This document shows positions 35,575 through 43,554 of a stretch of DNA of 64,000 bases, piece after piece. The notes under the pieces were generated by a model. That model did not search any database and was not told the origin of the DNA. It saw only the letters and a program-made list of their open reading frames with translations. Numbering within the stretch: the stretch's first letter is position 1; each line of letters opens with the position of its first letter. Origin of the DNA: Geothrix oryzae (lineage in GTDB: Bacteria; Acidobacteriota; Holophagae; Holophagales; Holophagaceae); contig NZ_AP027079.1 in NCBI RefSeq assembly GCF_030295385.1, positions 3,201,982-3,265,981 of the forward strand. Direction: 5' to 3'. Position numbers and translations under genes: made by a program.

Positions 35575-36189
35575 ATGCGTGACCTCGAGGCCCTCCGGGA
35601 CCAGCACAAGCGCCGCCTGGCCTGGATGCCCTGGCTCTACTTCGCCCTGAAGCCCCGCCACCGGGCCTGGGCCGAGGCCTGGCAGGAAGAGGTGCAGGCG
35701 CGGTTGCTGGCCCAGGAGACCGTGCAGCTCGGCCGGGGATGTTTCATCGCGCCGGACGCCGCCATTTTCGGCGAGCCCGGCCGGGCTGTGGTGATCGGCG
35801 ACCGCTGCGCCATCGCCGCCCAGGCCTTCCTCCACGGACCGATCACCCTGGGCGACGATGTCAGCGTGAACGCGGCGGCCCGGCTCGACGGCGGGCGCAA
35901 GGGCATCCGCATCGGCGACGGCACCCGCATCGCCAGCGGCGCGGCGATCTACGCGTTCGACCACGGCCTGAAGCCGGACCGCGACATCAAGGACCAGCCC
36001 GTGCGGTCGCGGGGCATCCACATCGGCCGCGATGTGTGGATCGGCGCCAATGCCGGCATCACGGACGGCGTCACCCTGGGTGACCACGCCGTGGTGGCCA
36101 TGGGTGCCGTGGTGACGAGGGATGTGCCCGAGTGGACCATCGTGGCCGGCGTTCCCGCGACGGTGGTGGGGGACCGCCGCATCCGCTGA
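35575..36189 (+). CDS. Hexapeptide-repeat acyltransferase (LbetaH family)
   Basis: A 204-residue left-handed beta-helix acyltransferase. After an N-terminal helical segment (1-45), repeated [LIV]-G-x-x-x-x units run from about 52 to 195 (IGDRCAIAAQAFLHGPITLGDD, then GIRIGDGTRIASGAAI and GIHIGRDVWIGANAGI split over coils). The loop AFDHGLKPDRDIKDQPV with His at the position of the catalytic base, and the terminal VVTRDVPEWTIVAGVPATVVGDR, are the hallmarks of the maltose/galactoside/NodL acetyltransferase branch (CoA-dependent O-acetylation of sugars). The acceptor is unknown. It could serve the surface polysaccharides implied by the glycosyltransferase elsewhere in the window. Confidence 0.9.
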   Translation: MRDLEALRDQHKRRLAWMPWLYFALKPRHRAWAEAWQEEVQARLLAQETVQLGRGCFIAPDAAIFGEPGRAVVIGDRCAIAAQAFLHGPITLGDDVSVNAAARLDGGRKGIRIGDGTRIASGAAIYAFDHGLKPDRDIKDQPVRSRGIHIGRDVWIGANAGITDGVTLGDHAVVAMGAVVTRDVPEWTIVAGVPATVVGDRRIR

Positions 36190-36368
36190 CGCGTCGCCCT
36201 TTGCCACACCGGGACCGCCCCGTGTTGCACGACGCGCGGTGCCGTTCTCGGTGTAATCAATCCAACAGCTGATATCAAACACCTTTTAGGCTTGGCACGG
36301 GTTGTGACCTCCTCGAGTGCGGGGCTGATGCCGCCGCACCCCCGAAGCCCACCCCCGAAGGAGGTCCC

Positions 36369-36662
36369 ATGCGACGCCTCGTCCTGCTTGCCCTCGTGAC
36401 CCTCGCGGCCTTCCCGCTGTCCGCCCACGGCCCCTGGCGCGGCCCCCGCCGCGTGTTGGTGGTCGAGGACTCCTGCCGCCCGTACCGGAGTTGGGAAGGA
36501 AATCGGCGCTGGGACGACGACCGCTGGGAGCGCCGCAACCGCTACCGCTATGAGGACCGCCGCGACGACTGCGACGAAGGCCGCGTGATCTTCCGGCCTC
36601 GGCCCCTGCCACGACCACTGGCGCCGCCCTTCCAGGGGCGCGTGGAGCTCTGGATCCGCTGA
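36369..36662 (+). CDS. Small secreted Arg-rich protein
   Basis: A 97-residue protein that I do not recognise. A signal peptide (about 1-19, RRLVLLALVTLAAFPLSA) is followed by an unusual mature part rich in Arg, Asp, Trp and Tyr (NRRWDDDRWERRNRYRYEDRRDD) with two Cys (C36, C68). GGAGG lies 6 nt before the ATG, so translation is well supported. A possible weak terminator follows (ACCACCC at 36691-36697 with GGGTGGT at 36712-36718). The 179 bp upstream contain no other gene. Confidence 0.65.
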   Translation: MRRLVLLALVTLAAFPLSAHGPWRGPRRVLVVEDSCRPYRSWEGNRRWDDDRWERRNRYRYEDRRDDCDEGRVIFRPRPLPRPLAPPFQGRVELWIR

Positions 36663-36755
36663 CCCCGGCCATTTGACAGCCCATGTCCAACCACCCTCTC
36701 GACACTGGGGGGGTGGTGCGAGGTTCTCCTTTTCAGATTTTTTTCGATCCCGGTC

Positions 36756-36784
36756 TTGACGAAGACGAAAAAAAGACGAATACT
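36756..36784 (+). promoter_or_regulatory. Sigma-70 type promoter of the 66-residue protein gene
   Basis: TTGACG (36756-36761) and AATACT (36779-36784) are 17 nt apart, in a locally A-rich stretch with a T8 tract just upstream. The 27 nt to the ATG leave room for a short leader with GGAG. Confidence 0.55.
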
Positions 36785-36810
36785 GGGTGAACGGGACAAA
36801 CGGAGCCCCC

Positions 36811-37011
36811 ATGCGGACCCCCTCTCGCAGTTTCGGCTACAAGTTCAGCGGCTACTTCATGGAGTACGGCCCCATCGAGGCCGACAGCCTGGATGCGGCC
36901 AAGGCCCAGATCCGGCGCCGCCTCGGCGTGAGCCGCCTCCCCCTGGGCTTCCAGATCTGGGACCTGACCGAGCGCCCCCTCACCCGCTGGCGGGTGGACG
37001 CCGCCAGCTGA
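36811..37011 (+). CDS. Small protein of unknown function (66 residues)
   Basis: A 66-residue cytoplasmic protein. The sequence YKFSGYFMEYGPIEADSLDAAKAQIRRRLGVSRLPLG (two halves around position 30) looks like one beta-alpha-beta unit of a small folded domain. The end, IWDLTERPLTRWRV, is similar to the tail of small 'YdaS/phage-like' domains only superficially. GGAG is 7 nt before the ATG and a good promoter lies upstream. An earlier in-frame ATG at 36787 has no site. It is convergent with ribF. I assign no function. Confidence 0.6.
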   Translation: MRTPSRSFGYKFSGYFMEYGPIEADSLDAAKAQIRRRLGVSRLPLGFQIWDLTERPLTRWRVDAAS

Positions 37012-37036
37012 TCTCCCGCCTCCGCTCCCTCTTGGA

Positions 37037-37987
37037 TCAGCCCCGGTGGGCCTTCCACCAGGCCCGGCCCGCGGCCACATCCTTGGTGATCTGGTCCCGC
37101 AGCTCGTCCACGGAGGCGAAGCGCACCTCGCCGCGGATGCGGTGAAGGAAGCGCACCTCCAGGCGGGTGCCGTAGAGGTCGCCCTCGAAGCCGGGCAGGT
37201 GGGTCTCCACCGTGAGCCGCTGGCCCTCGAAGGTGGGCTTCTCGCCCACATTGGTGAGACCCAGGCGGGGGCCCCCCTCGTGAGGCCCGTGATGGGGCAG
37301 GTGCGCCTCGGTCACATAGACCCCGAAGGCCGGCAGCTGCTCCTGCTCCCAGGCCAGGTTCGCCGTGGGAAAGCCCAGGTGGCGGCCCCGGCGGTCGCCC
37401 TCCACCACCACGCCCGTGAGGGAATAGGGATGCCCCAGGAGGTCGGCCGCGGCCTCGACTTGGCCGTGGTCCAGGGCTTCGCGGATACGGGTGCTGGACA
37501 GCCGCCCCCCGTCCGGGGCGAGCAGCGCCAGCGTGTGCACCTGGCAGTTGTGAGTGGCGCCCCAGGCCTCCAGCGTGGCCACGGTGCCGCTGCGGTCGCG
37601 GCCGAACGCGAAGGCCCGGCCCACATAGAGCTCGACCGGCAGGAGGGCCCGCCCCAGGGCGTCCAGGAAGGCGCCGGGGCTCAGCTCGGAAAAGGCCCGG
37701 CTGAAGGGGATCACCCAGGCCAGGTCCATGCCTTCGGCTTCAAAGGCCGCCAGCCGCTGCTCCAGCGTCATCAGCAGCTTCGGCTTGCGCTGGGGCGCGA
37801 CGATCACCGTGGGGTGGGGATCGAAGGTCACCACCGCCGCCCGCTGGCCCGTGGCCTTCGCCCGGGCCGCCGCGAGGCGCAGCAGCTCCCGGTGCCCCGC
37901 ATGCACGCCATCGAAATTGCCCAGGGTGACCACGAAAGGGCCGGAGGCGGGGGCCGCCTCCAGGGTGCGGCGCCACACTTCCATCAT
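37037..37987 (-). CDS. ribF: Bifunctional riboflavin kinase / FAD synthetase
   Basis: A 316-residue enzyme that phosphorylates riboflavin to FMN and adenylates FMN to FAD. The N-terminal nucleotidyltransferase domain (about 15-165) has VVTLGNFDGVHAGHRELL with the (H/T)xGH-like site, FDPHPT and the SSTRIREAL motif; the C-terminal kinase domain (about 185-310) has GDRRGRHLGFPTANL and YGTRLEVRFLHRIRGEVRF. Length is typical. The start overlaps the end of terC in an ATGATG arrangement, so either of two adjacent ATGs may be used. With ribD at 52.7 kb, two flavin genes are in the window but not linked. No FMN riboswitch is visible ahead of the operon. Confidence 0.96.
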   Translation of the reverse strand: MMEVWRRTLEAAPASGPFVVTLGNFDGVHAGHRELLRLAAARAKATGQRAAVVTFDPHPTVIVAPQRKPKLLMTLEQRLAAFEAEGMDLAWVIPFSRAFSELSPGAFLDALGRALLPVELYVGRAFAFGRDRSGTVATLEAWGATHNCQVHTLALLAPDGGRLSSTRIREALDHGQVEAAADLLGHPYSLTGVVVEGDRRGRHLGFPTANLAWEQEQLPAFGVYVTEAHLPHHGPHEGGPRLGLTNVGEKPTFEGQRLTVETHLPGFEGDLYGTRLEVRFLHRIRGEVRFASVDELRDQITKDVAAGRAWWKAHRG

Positions 37988-38928
37988 TCAGTCCCGCCCT
38001 GCTCGGCGGGCCAGGCCAGGCTGGCCACGACGCTCCCCGCCAGCACCGAGGCGATCACCAGCAGGCTGTACTGCACGGGGATGTGGACCCACTCCGCGAT
38101 GCACATCTTCACGCCCACGAAGGAGAGCACCACCGCCAGGCCCGTCTTCAGGCGATGGAAGCGGTCCATCATCTTGGCCAGCAGGAAGTAGAGGCTCCGC
38201 AGGCCCATGATGGCGAAGATGTTCGAGGTGTAGACCACGAAGGGATCGCGGCTCACGGCCAGCACCGCGGGGATGGAATCCACGGCGAACACCAGGTCCG
38301 TCACCTCGATGGTGATGAGCACCAGCAGCATGGGCGTGGCGAAGTGGCGGCCGTTCTTCTTCGTCCAGAAGTGCTCGTGGCCGCCCTTCTCGTCGAAGGG
38401 CACGAAGCGCCGGAAGGCGCGCACCATCGGGTTCTGCGTGGGATCCGACTCCGAATCCTTCAGCAGCAGCATCTTCACGCCCGTGTAGATCAGGAAGGCG
38501 CCGAAGACATACATCATCCACTCGAAGCGGTTCAGCAGCGCCGTGCCCGCCAGGATCATGGCGGCGCGCATGATGAGGGCCCCGAACACGCCCCAGAACA
38601 GCACCCGGTGCTGGTGCCTCAGGTCCACCTGGAAGCTCTGGAACACGAGGACGAACACGAAGAGGTTGTCCACGCTGAGCGACTTCTCCAGCACATAGCC
38701 CGTGAACCACTCCAGCCCCTTCTGCGTGCCCTCCGCCTGGAAGATCAGCAGGTTGAAGATGAGGGCCAGGGTGATCCACACCGCGCTCCAGATCCCCGCC
38801 TCCCGCATGGAGGGCGCGTGAACCCGCCGGTTGAAGACGCCCAGATCCAGGGCAAGCATGAGGAACACGAAAGCATGGAAGCCCACCCAGGCCCACCAGG
38901 GAGCGGCTTGCAACAGTGCGTCGACCAA
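37984..38928 (-). CDS. TerC/Alx-family membrane protein
   Basis: A 314-residue inner-membrane protein of the TerC family with about eight or nine TM helices. The family signatures are EKSLSVDNLFVFVLVF in TM3, FGALIMRAAMI, and EVTDLVFAVDSIPAVLAVSRDPFVVYTSNIFAIMG (the Asp residues here in two helices are thought to bind metal). Relatives such as Alx and MeeY/MeeF export Mn2+ or feed metals to exported enzymes; tellurite resistance is a side phenotype. The stop overlaps ribF. The upstream region (38929-39059) shows no yybP-ykoY riboswitch that I can make out, which would be the usual control for Mn2+ exporters. Confidence 0.92.
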   Translation of the reverse strand: MVDALLQAAPWWAWVGFHAFVFLMLALDLGVFNRRVHAPSMREAGIWSAVWITLALIFNLLIFQAEGTQKGLEWFTGYVLEKSLSVDNLFVFVLVFQSFQVDLRHQHRVLFWGVFGALIMRAAMILAGTALLNRFEWMMYVFGAFLIYTGVKMLLLKDSESDPTQNPMVRAFRRFVPFDEKGGHEHFWTKKNGRHFATPMLLVLITIEVTDLVFAVDSIPAVLAVSRDPFVVYTSNIFAIMGLRSLYFLLAKMMDRFHRLKTGLAVVLSFVGVKMCIAEWVHIPVQYSLLVIASVLAGSVVASLAWPAEQGGTE

Positions 38929-39000
38929 GAAACCTCCAGACCTTCCAGCTTAACGAACCGGGGAAGGGGGGGCCCCTCCCCGCTCGCCCGCGCCCTGTCC

Positions 39001-39048
39001 TGTCATTGCACCCGCTCTTGCACCTGTCCTTGCGCCTGCCGTTGCGCC
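39001..39048. repeat. Four tandem 12-bp repeats
   Basis: Four units in a row, TGTCATTGCACC, CGCTCTTGCACC, TGTCCTTGCGCC and TGCCGTTGCGCC, share the core TTGC[A/G]CC. They lie in the divergent promoter region between terC and rsmE and could be a protein-binding array or a simple slippage product. Confidence 0.6.
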
Positions 39049-39059
39049 CCGCCGGGGCC

Positions 39060-39803
39060 ATGGCCGATCATGGCCCCGTGAGCCTCCCCCGCCTCTTCCT
39101 CGATGTCCCGCCCCCGGCGCCCGCTGCCGAGAACCTGGCCGTGCCCCTGGGGGCCGAGGCCGCGCGCCACCTCAAGGCCCTGCGCCTGAAGCCCGGCGCG
39201 GCCCTGGAGCTGGTGCTGGCCGACCAGGTCTGGACCGCCGACTTGGCGGAGCTGGACCGCGGCCAGGCCGTGGCGCGTCTGGTGGCCCCCCTGCGCGAGG
39301 ATCGCGAACCGCCGGTGGCCTTGGTGGCCTGCCTGCCCATCCCCGCCCAGCTGAGCCTCTTCGACGAGTGGCTGCCGCCCCTGGTGGAGCTGGGCGTCAC
39401 GCTGATCCAGCCCGTGGTCTATGCCCGCAGCGAGTTCGACGCCGCCAAGACCGCCGCCCGCATGGAGCGCTGGGCCCGCCTGATCCAGTCCGCCTGCGAG
39501 CAGAGCCACCGCAGCCGCCGCCCCGAGCTGCGGGCCCCGATCCCCTTCGCGGGCCTGCCCGCCTGGGAGGCCCCCCAGAAATGGGTGGCCTACGAGCTGG
39601 CCACGGGGGAGGCGAACCCCGCCTTCCGCCGCGAGGCCCTGGCCTTCACCAGCGGTCCCGAGGGCGGCATCACCGAGGCCGAGTTCGCGGCCCTGGCCGC
39701 CGCCGGCTGGGCCCCCGTGAGCCTGGGCCGCAGCATCCTCCGGGCCGTCACGGCCCCCGTGGCCCTCCTGGGGGCGGTGCAGTTCGAGCTGGGAAGGCCC
39801 TGA
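39060..39803 (+). CDS. rsmE: 16S rRNA (uracil-1498-N3)-methyltransferase
   Basis: A 247-residue SPOUT-class methyltransferase that makes m3U1498 in the decoding centre of 16S rRNA. The N-terminal PUA-like domain (about 7-75) includes HLKALRLKPGAALELVLAD. The SPOUT knot follows with the substrate/SAM segments LVACLPIPAQLSLFDEWLPPLVELGVT, the diagnostic SACEQSHRSRRPEL, GPEGGITEAEFAAL and VSLGRSILRAVTAPVALL. The ATG at 39060 gives the family N-terminus soon after (SLPRLFLD); a GTG at 39078 is an alternative. It is divergent from terC behind the 12-bp repeats. Confidence 0.93.
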   Translation: MADHGPVSLPRLFLDVPPPAPAAENLAVPLGAEAARHLKALRLKPGAALELVLADQVWTADLAELDRGQAVARLVAPLREDREPPVALVACLPIPAQLSLFDEWLPPLVELGVTLIQPVVYARSEFDAAKTAARMERWARLIQSACEQSHRSRRPELRAPIPFAGLPAWEAPQKWVAYELATGEANPAFRREALAFTSGPEGGITEAEFAALAAAGWAPVSLGRSILRAVTAPVALLGAVQFELGRP

Positions 39804-39944
39804 GGGCCCGGTCACACCCGATCAAATAATTTATAAATATTAAAAATGAATGATTTGGACCGCTCAAGAATGCGCCCGCGCCGCCGATGAGTCTCTTTGT
39901 GCCCGGTCCGGCGTGCGTTCGGACGGCCCCGAGGAGAATCTTCC

Positions 39945-40442
39945 ATGAAGCTTGTGACCCTTCTGTCTGCCGCCGCCCTGATGACCGCCTCCCTGTCCGC
40001 CGGTGACTACGATGCCCTGGGCAAGGCCATGCGCTCCACCTGGCCCCAGATGTCCACCGTCGCCGTGGTCTGCGACTCCGCCCACAGCAAGGGCGCTGTG
40101 GATGCCATCAGCGGCGCCATGACCGGCATGAAGATCATCGTCATCGATGTGAAGGGCCCCCAGGACATGGGCAAGGCCCTCGGCACCCTCGGCGGCCGCC
40201 GCCCCGATGCGGTGGTGCTGGTGGCGGGCGACAAGGTGGCCGGCGACGGCACCAGCGCCGCCTCCTTCCTGATCCAGCGCATGGCCGCCTCCAAGGTCCC
40301 CACCCTGGCCACCACCGAGGCGGGCGTCCGCCAGGGCGCGGTGCTCGGCGTGGGCCCCGGCACCGGCGGCAAGCTCCTGGGCAATGCCAAGGTGGCGGGT
40401 GTGGCCGGCGTGAGCCTCCCCGCCAACGCCAGCCAGATCTAA
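39945..40442 (+). CDS. Secreted protein with periplasmic-binding-like motif
   Basis: A 165-residue exported protein. The signal peptide is at about 1-19 (KLVTLLSAAALMTASLSAG). The mature part is a single alpha/beta unit: STVAVVCDSAHSKGAVDA, IIVIDVKGPQDMGKALGTL, DAVVLVAGDKV, VPTLATTEAGVRQGAVLGVG. The order and the 'VRQGAVLGVG' end resemble half of an ABC_sub_bind type periplasmic binding protein, or a YfiR-like fold; neither can be decided here. GAGGAGA precedes the ATG. An AT-rich patch (39823-39855) upstream probably holds the promoter. It stands alone between rsmE and a peptidase gene. Confidence 0.65.
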   Translation: MKLVTLLSAAALMTASLSAGDYDALGKAMRSTWPQMSTVAVVCDSAHSKGAVDAISGAMTGMKIIVIDVKGPQDMGKALGTLGGRRPDAVVLVAGDKVAGDGTSAASFLIQRMAASKVPTLATTEAGVRQGAVLGVGPGTGGKLLGNAKVAGVAGVSLPANASQI

Positions 40443-40508
40443 GGCCCGGATCTAACCCGGCCACACCACATCATGCGAGGTATGCTGGAGGCTCCCCCGG
40501 GAGCCTCC

Positions 40509-42143
40509 ATGCGTGTACCGCCGCCCTTCCTGGCCGCCGGCCTTCTCCTTCCGGCCGCCCTGCTTGCCCAGAGCCCGGCGGAGCCTCCCCAGGCCACGAC
40601 CCAGGCCAAGCACCCGGCCGCGATCCAGGAAGCCCCCCTCCGCGCCCACCTGGCCTTCCTGGCCGATGACCTGCTGGAGGGCCGCGGCACGGGCCAGCGC
40701 GGGGCCGAACTCACCGTGCGCTACCTGGAGACCCAGCTGAAGGCCCTGGGGCTGCGCCCCGCCAAGGGCGACAGCTACCGGCAGCCCGTGTCCCTGCTGG
40801 GCCTGCGCACCCTCACGGGCCGCAGCACCCTCAGCTTCCTGGGCGGCGGGGCCTGCGCCACGCCGGCCTTCGGCACCGACATCGTCTACGGGGCCGGGCT
40901 CGACCGCGCCGAGCAGGCCTTCGATGCCCCCGTGGTCTTCGTGGGCTACGGCATCAGTTCGGCCCTCGACCGCTGGGACGACTACAAGGGCCTGGATGTG
41001 AAGGGCAAGGTGCTGCTCATGCTGGTGAACGAGCCCGCGCCCACCGCCGAGGAGCCCCACCTCTTCGACGGCCCCGACCTCAGCTACCAGGGCCGCTGGA
41101 CCTACAAGTTCGAGGAGGCCGCCCGGCACGGCGCCCTGGGCGTGCTGCTGGTCCACACCACCCCCGCCGCCAGCTACGGCTGGCCCGTGGTGCGCAACGG
41201 CTGGGATGCCGAGCGCTTTCAGCTGGCCCAGGGCCCCCTGGGCACGCCCCTCCAGGGCTGGGTCACCGAGGATCTGGCCCGCGCCCTCGCCAAGCAGGGC
41301 GGGCAGGAGCTGGACGCCCTGCGGGCCCAGGCCCAGCGCCGCGACTTCCGCCCCGTGGCCCTCGACCTGCGCCTGAAGGGCACCCTCCACAGCGCCGTGC
41401 GCACCGTGACGCAGTTCAATGTGGCGGGCGTGGTGCCCGGCACCGACCCGGCCCTGAAGGCCGAAACGGTGATCTATTCCGCCCACTGGGATCACCTGGG
41501 CCGCGGCACCTCGGCCGACACCCACCCCGGCCACGACGACATCTACAACGGCGCCGTGGACAACGCCTCGGGCTGCGCGGCCCTGCTGGCCATGGCCCAG
41601 ACGGCCCTGCACGCGCCCGCCAGGCGCAGCCAGATGTTCCTCTTCGTCTGCGGCGAGGAGCAGGGTCTGCTCGGCTCGAAGGCCTACGCCGCCGATCCCC
41701 TCTGGCCCCTGGCGAAGACCGCCGCCGACCTGAATCTGGACAGCCTCAACTTCGTGGCCCCCACCCGGGACATCGGCCTGCCCTTCGCCAACCGCAGCAC
41801 CCTGGGCGACCTGGGCGTGGCCGTGGCCAAGGCCTCGGGCCTGACGGTGGCCCCCCCGCGCCCCGACCTGGGCGGCGGCTACTTCCGCTCCGATCACTTC
41901 AGCTTCGTGCAGGCCGGCGTGCCCGCCCTCTCCGTGGGCGGCGGCCGCGACTACCTGGGCGCCGACCCCGCCGCCCTGAAGGCCAAGGCCGCCGCCTACG
42001 GCAAGCGCTACCACCAGGTCACCGACGAATACGACCCCACCTGGGACCTGCGCGGCATGGTGCAGCAGACCCAGTTCACCTTCGACCTGGGCCAAGCCGT
42101 GGCCAACGCCCCCACCAAGCCCTCGTTCAAGTCCGCCCGCTAA
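40509..42143 (+). CDS. Secreted M28-family zinc aminopeptidase
   Basis: A 544-residue exported metallopeptidase. A signal peptide (1-22) is followed by the N-terminal lobe (about 35-95, with HLAFLADDLLEGRGTGQRGAELTVRYLE typical of M28 in two halves), an inserted PA domain (about 130-290, VVFVGYGI, GALGVLLVHT), and the catalytic domain. Its two-zinc site is readable: SAHWDHLG (His, Asp), NGAVDNASGCAALL (bridging Asp), CGEEQGLLGS (catalytic Glu pair), DLNLDSLN (Asp) and YHQVTDEYDPTW (final His). Relatives release N-terminal amino acids from peptides in the periplasm or outside. GGGAG precedes the ATG. A hairpin follows the stop. Confidence 0.92.
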   Translation: MRVPPPFLAAGLLLPAALLAQSPAEPPQATTQAKHPAAIQEAPLRAHLAFLADDLLEGRGTGQRGAELTVRYLETQLKALGLRPAKGDSYRQPVSLLGLRTLTGRSTLSFLGGGACATPAFGTDIVYGAGLDRAEQAFDAPVVFVGYGISSALDRWDDYKGLDVKGKVLLMLVNEPAPTAEEPHLFDGPDLSYQGRWTYKFEEAARHGALGVLLVHTTPAASYGWPVVRNGWDAERFQLAQGPLGTPLQGWVTEDLARALAKQGGQELDALRAQAQRRDFRPVALDLRLKGTLHSAVRTVTQFNVAGVVPGTDPALKAETVIYSAHWDHLGRGTSADTHPGHDDIYNGAVDNASGCAALLAMAQTALHAPARRSQMFLFVCGEEQGLLGSKAYAADPLWPLAKTAADLNLDSLNFVAPTRDIGLPFANRSTLGDLGVAVAKASGLTVAPPRPDLGGGYFRSDHFSFVQAGVPALSVGGGRDYLGADPAALKAKAAAYGKRYHQVTDEYDPTWDLRGMVQQTQFTFDLGQAVANAPTKPSFKSAR

Positions 42144-42186
42144 AACACGCGAAAACCCGGCCCTTCCCTCGCCAGTCCTTCGAGTA

Positions 42187-42208
42187 TCCTGGGGCGAATC
42201 CCCCAGGA
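42187..42208 (+). terminator. Hairpin after the M28 peptidase gene
   Basis: TCCTGGGG (42187-42194) and CCCCAGGA (42201-42208) pair around a 6-nt loop, 44 nt after the stop. There is no T-run behind it, and the AGGAG of the right arm also looks like a ribosome site for the reading frame that begins at 42216. Confidence 0.4.
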
Positions 42209-42215
42209 GCCCGAG

Positions 42216-42359
42216 ATGTCGGCTCAGCCCCAACCTGTCGAGCGGTCAAGCGTGATGGGATTCGTTTGCCTGCATTTAGGTGTGCGTCATTCTTGGCGAT
42301 ACCATCCATCCAAGGCATCTTCAATATTTATACTGCATTCAAGCCCTCTTAGGCGATAA
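42216..42359 (+). pseudogene. Truncated 5' end of a host gene at the island boundary (candidate)
   Basis: A reading frame with a proper start signal (AGGAG, then ATG at 42216) encodes MSAQPQPVERSS in host-like codons. From about 42240 the composition turns AT-rich, the encoded protein stops looking natural and a TAA occurs at 42357. The simplest reading is that the first codons of a host gene survive and the rest was displaced by the island that carries the DUF2971 gene. It may also be chance. Confidence 0.3.
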
Positions 42360-42375
42360 CTCCGCACAGCGGGGC

Positions 42376-42405
42376 TAGTCATCTAATTCATAGTTAGGCT
42401 ATAAT
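42376..42405 (+). promoter_or_regulatory. Promoter of the DUF2971 gene overlapping the attC-like half site
   Basis: A perfect -10, TATAAT (42400-42405), follows directly on GTTAGGC (42393-42399); a weak -35 (TAGTCA, 42376-42381) lies 18 nt upstream. The gene's AGGAG is 28 nt further on. The strong AT-rich promoter of its own is what a cassette or foreign gene would bring. Confidence 0.5.
42383..42399 (+). repeat. Integron attC-like right half (L'-R')
   Basis: CTAATTCATAGTTAGGC has the form of the 3' end of an integron attC site: an L' box like (C)TTAATTCA followed by the R' core GTTRRRY (GTTAGGC). It lies just before the DUF2971 gene, where the recombination point of a cassette would be. Confidence 0.45.
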
Positions 42406-42438
42406 ATATGAGACTAAACTACAAAACAGGAGAGGCAC

Positions 42439-43380
42439 ATGATTTTCCCCGAAATAAAATACCTCTACAAATATATGCCGTTCACTACAAATACCGTTAC
42501 AGCTCTTGTGAATAAAAAATTTTGGTGTTCAAAACCAGAAAACTTTAATGACCCTCTGGACTGCGGATTGAGGCTGCTATCAGTAATGAGTAAAGCCGCC
42601 TTTATACTTGCGAATGAAGATCTGCTTCGGCTGGCACGAGAAAGAAAGAATGAAAAAGCTGTACGTGTACTTTCTAAGCTTTTAAGGGAGCTCAAACATT
42701 CTAAGATACAACCAGATGAACTTATCAATTATCTAGCCGAAAAAAGAAGTGCGGGTTATGCCAAAGAATTGCAGGAAATTGGGATTCTAAGCCTCAGTGA
42801 AGTCAACGACAACATATTAATGTGGTCACATTATGCAGAGCAACATCATGGCTTATGTGTTGAATTTTTGCGATCTGAAGGTAATGATCTTGCAATTAAT
42901 GAAAAAACTCTTCCAATACGCTATTCAATTAAGAAGCCAGAAATCGCAGTAGATGAATTAGTATTGGGAGACGACAGTCTAAAGAAAGAAATTAGGCGTA
43001 GCTTAATTTATACCAAATCGAATGATTGGTCCTATGAAAGAGAATGGCGATTAATTGTTGAAAAAGGAAATATTGCAGCAGATATAAATTCACAAATAAC
43101 ATCTATAATATTTGGATTCAAAATGCCGATTCCGCAAAGAATCACTCTTTATAATATTTTAAAAAATGGAGCATCGATAAAATTTAAAGAAGCCATTCTA
43201 AAACCAGACAATTTCGGCCTAGATATTGTTCCAATTGATCCAGAAAAGTACTTACATCCTGAGCCACCAGTCGATACACCTACCAAAGCTAGAACCACTC
43301 CGACAAAAATATCCAAATTAGCCACCAAACGCTCAATTCCAACTAAAACCACCAAACCTCCAATGCGTTCTAAAAAGTGA
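42439..43380 (+). CDS. DUF2971 family protein on an AT-rich island
   Basis: A 313-residue protein of the DUF2971 family: LYKYMPFTTNTV, KPENFNDPLDCGLRLLS, and ILMWSHYAEQHHGLCVEF are the family's three signature blocks, and YEREWRLIVEK the fourth. Its function is unknown; such genes are often found on mobile or cassette-borne DNA. The third codon positions are mostly A/T, unlike every gene around it, so it was acquired. The last 45 residues (from about 268) are a basic Pro/Thr/Lys tail with PTK-type repeats (TPTK, IPTK, TKTTKP), similar in composition to histone H1-like nucleic-acid-binding tails. It has its own promoter and AGGAG. attC-like half sites lie on both sides. Confidence 0.85.
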   Translation: MIFPEIKYLYKYMPFTTNTVTALVNKKFWCSKPENFNDPLDCGLRLLSVMSKAAFILANEDLLRLARERKNEKAVRVLSKLLRELKHSKIQPDELINYLAEKRSAGYAKELQEIGILSLSEVNDNILMWSHYAEQHHGLCVEFLRSEGNDLAINEKTLPIRYSIKKPEIAVDELVLGDDSLKKEIRRSLIYTKSNDWSYEREWRLIVEKGNIAADINSQITSIIFGFKMPIPQRITLYNILKNGASIKFKEAILKPDNFGLDIVPIDPEKYLHPEPPVDTPTKARTTPTKISKLATKRSIPTKTTKPPMRSKK

Positions 43381-43391
43381 CGCAATCTCAT

Positions 43392-43420
43392 GCCTAACCC
43401 TGCGCTCAACTCGGACCCCG
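43392..43420 (+). repeat. Integron attC-like left half (R''-L'')
   Basis: GCCTAACCC followed at the usual distance by CTCAACTCGGACCCCG has the form of the 5' half of an attC site (R'' RYYYAAC, then L''). GCCTAAC is the exact complement of GTTAGGC at 42393. It begins 12 nt after the DUF2971 stop. I find no matching R' core in the following 130 bp, so the site is incomplete. The rest of 43421-43554 holds no gene. Confidence 0.45.
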
Positions 43421-43554
43421 CCTGCATTGCCTTCATCCACTCTCAATCTCTAATGTCCTCATCTATGTTCAGTGCCTCGATGGGGGCAGGTCTGGTTTGC
43501 TTAATTTAGTAGACAGAGCCTGATTCCAGACCCCCGACCTGGAGGTCTTCGCCC

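Noticed and set aside
36290..36310. Possible sigma-54 promoter (TTGGCACGGGTTGTGA)
   Set aside because: The -24 GG is present, but the -12 position reads GA instead of GC and the TTGC core is missing.
42226..42399. A complete upstream attC site starting at CCCCAAC
   Set aside because: The core needs a purine at its first position and the spacing to GTTAGGC (about 170 bp) is too long; only the right half is convincing.
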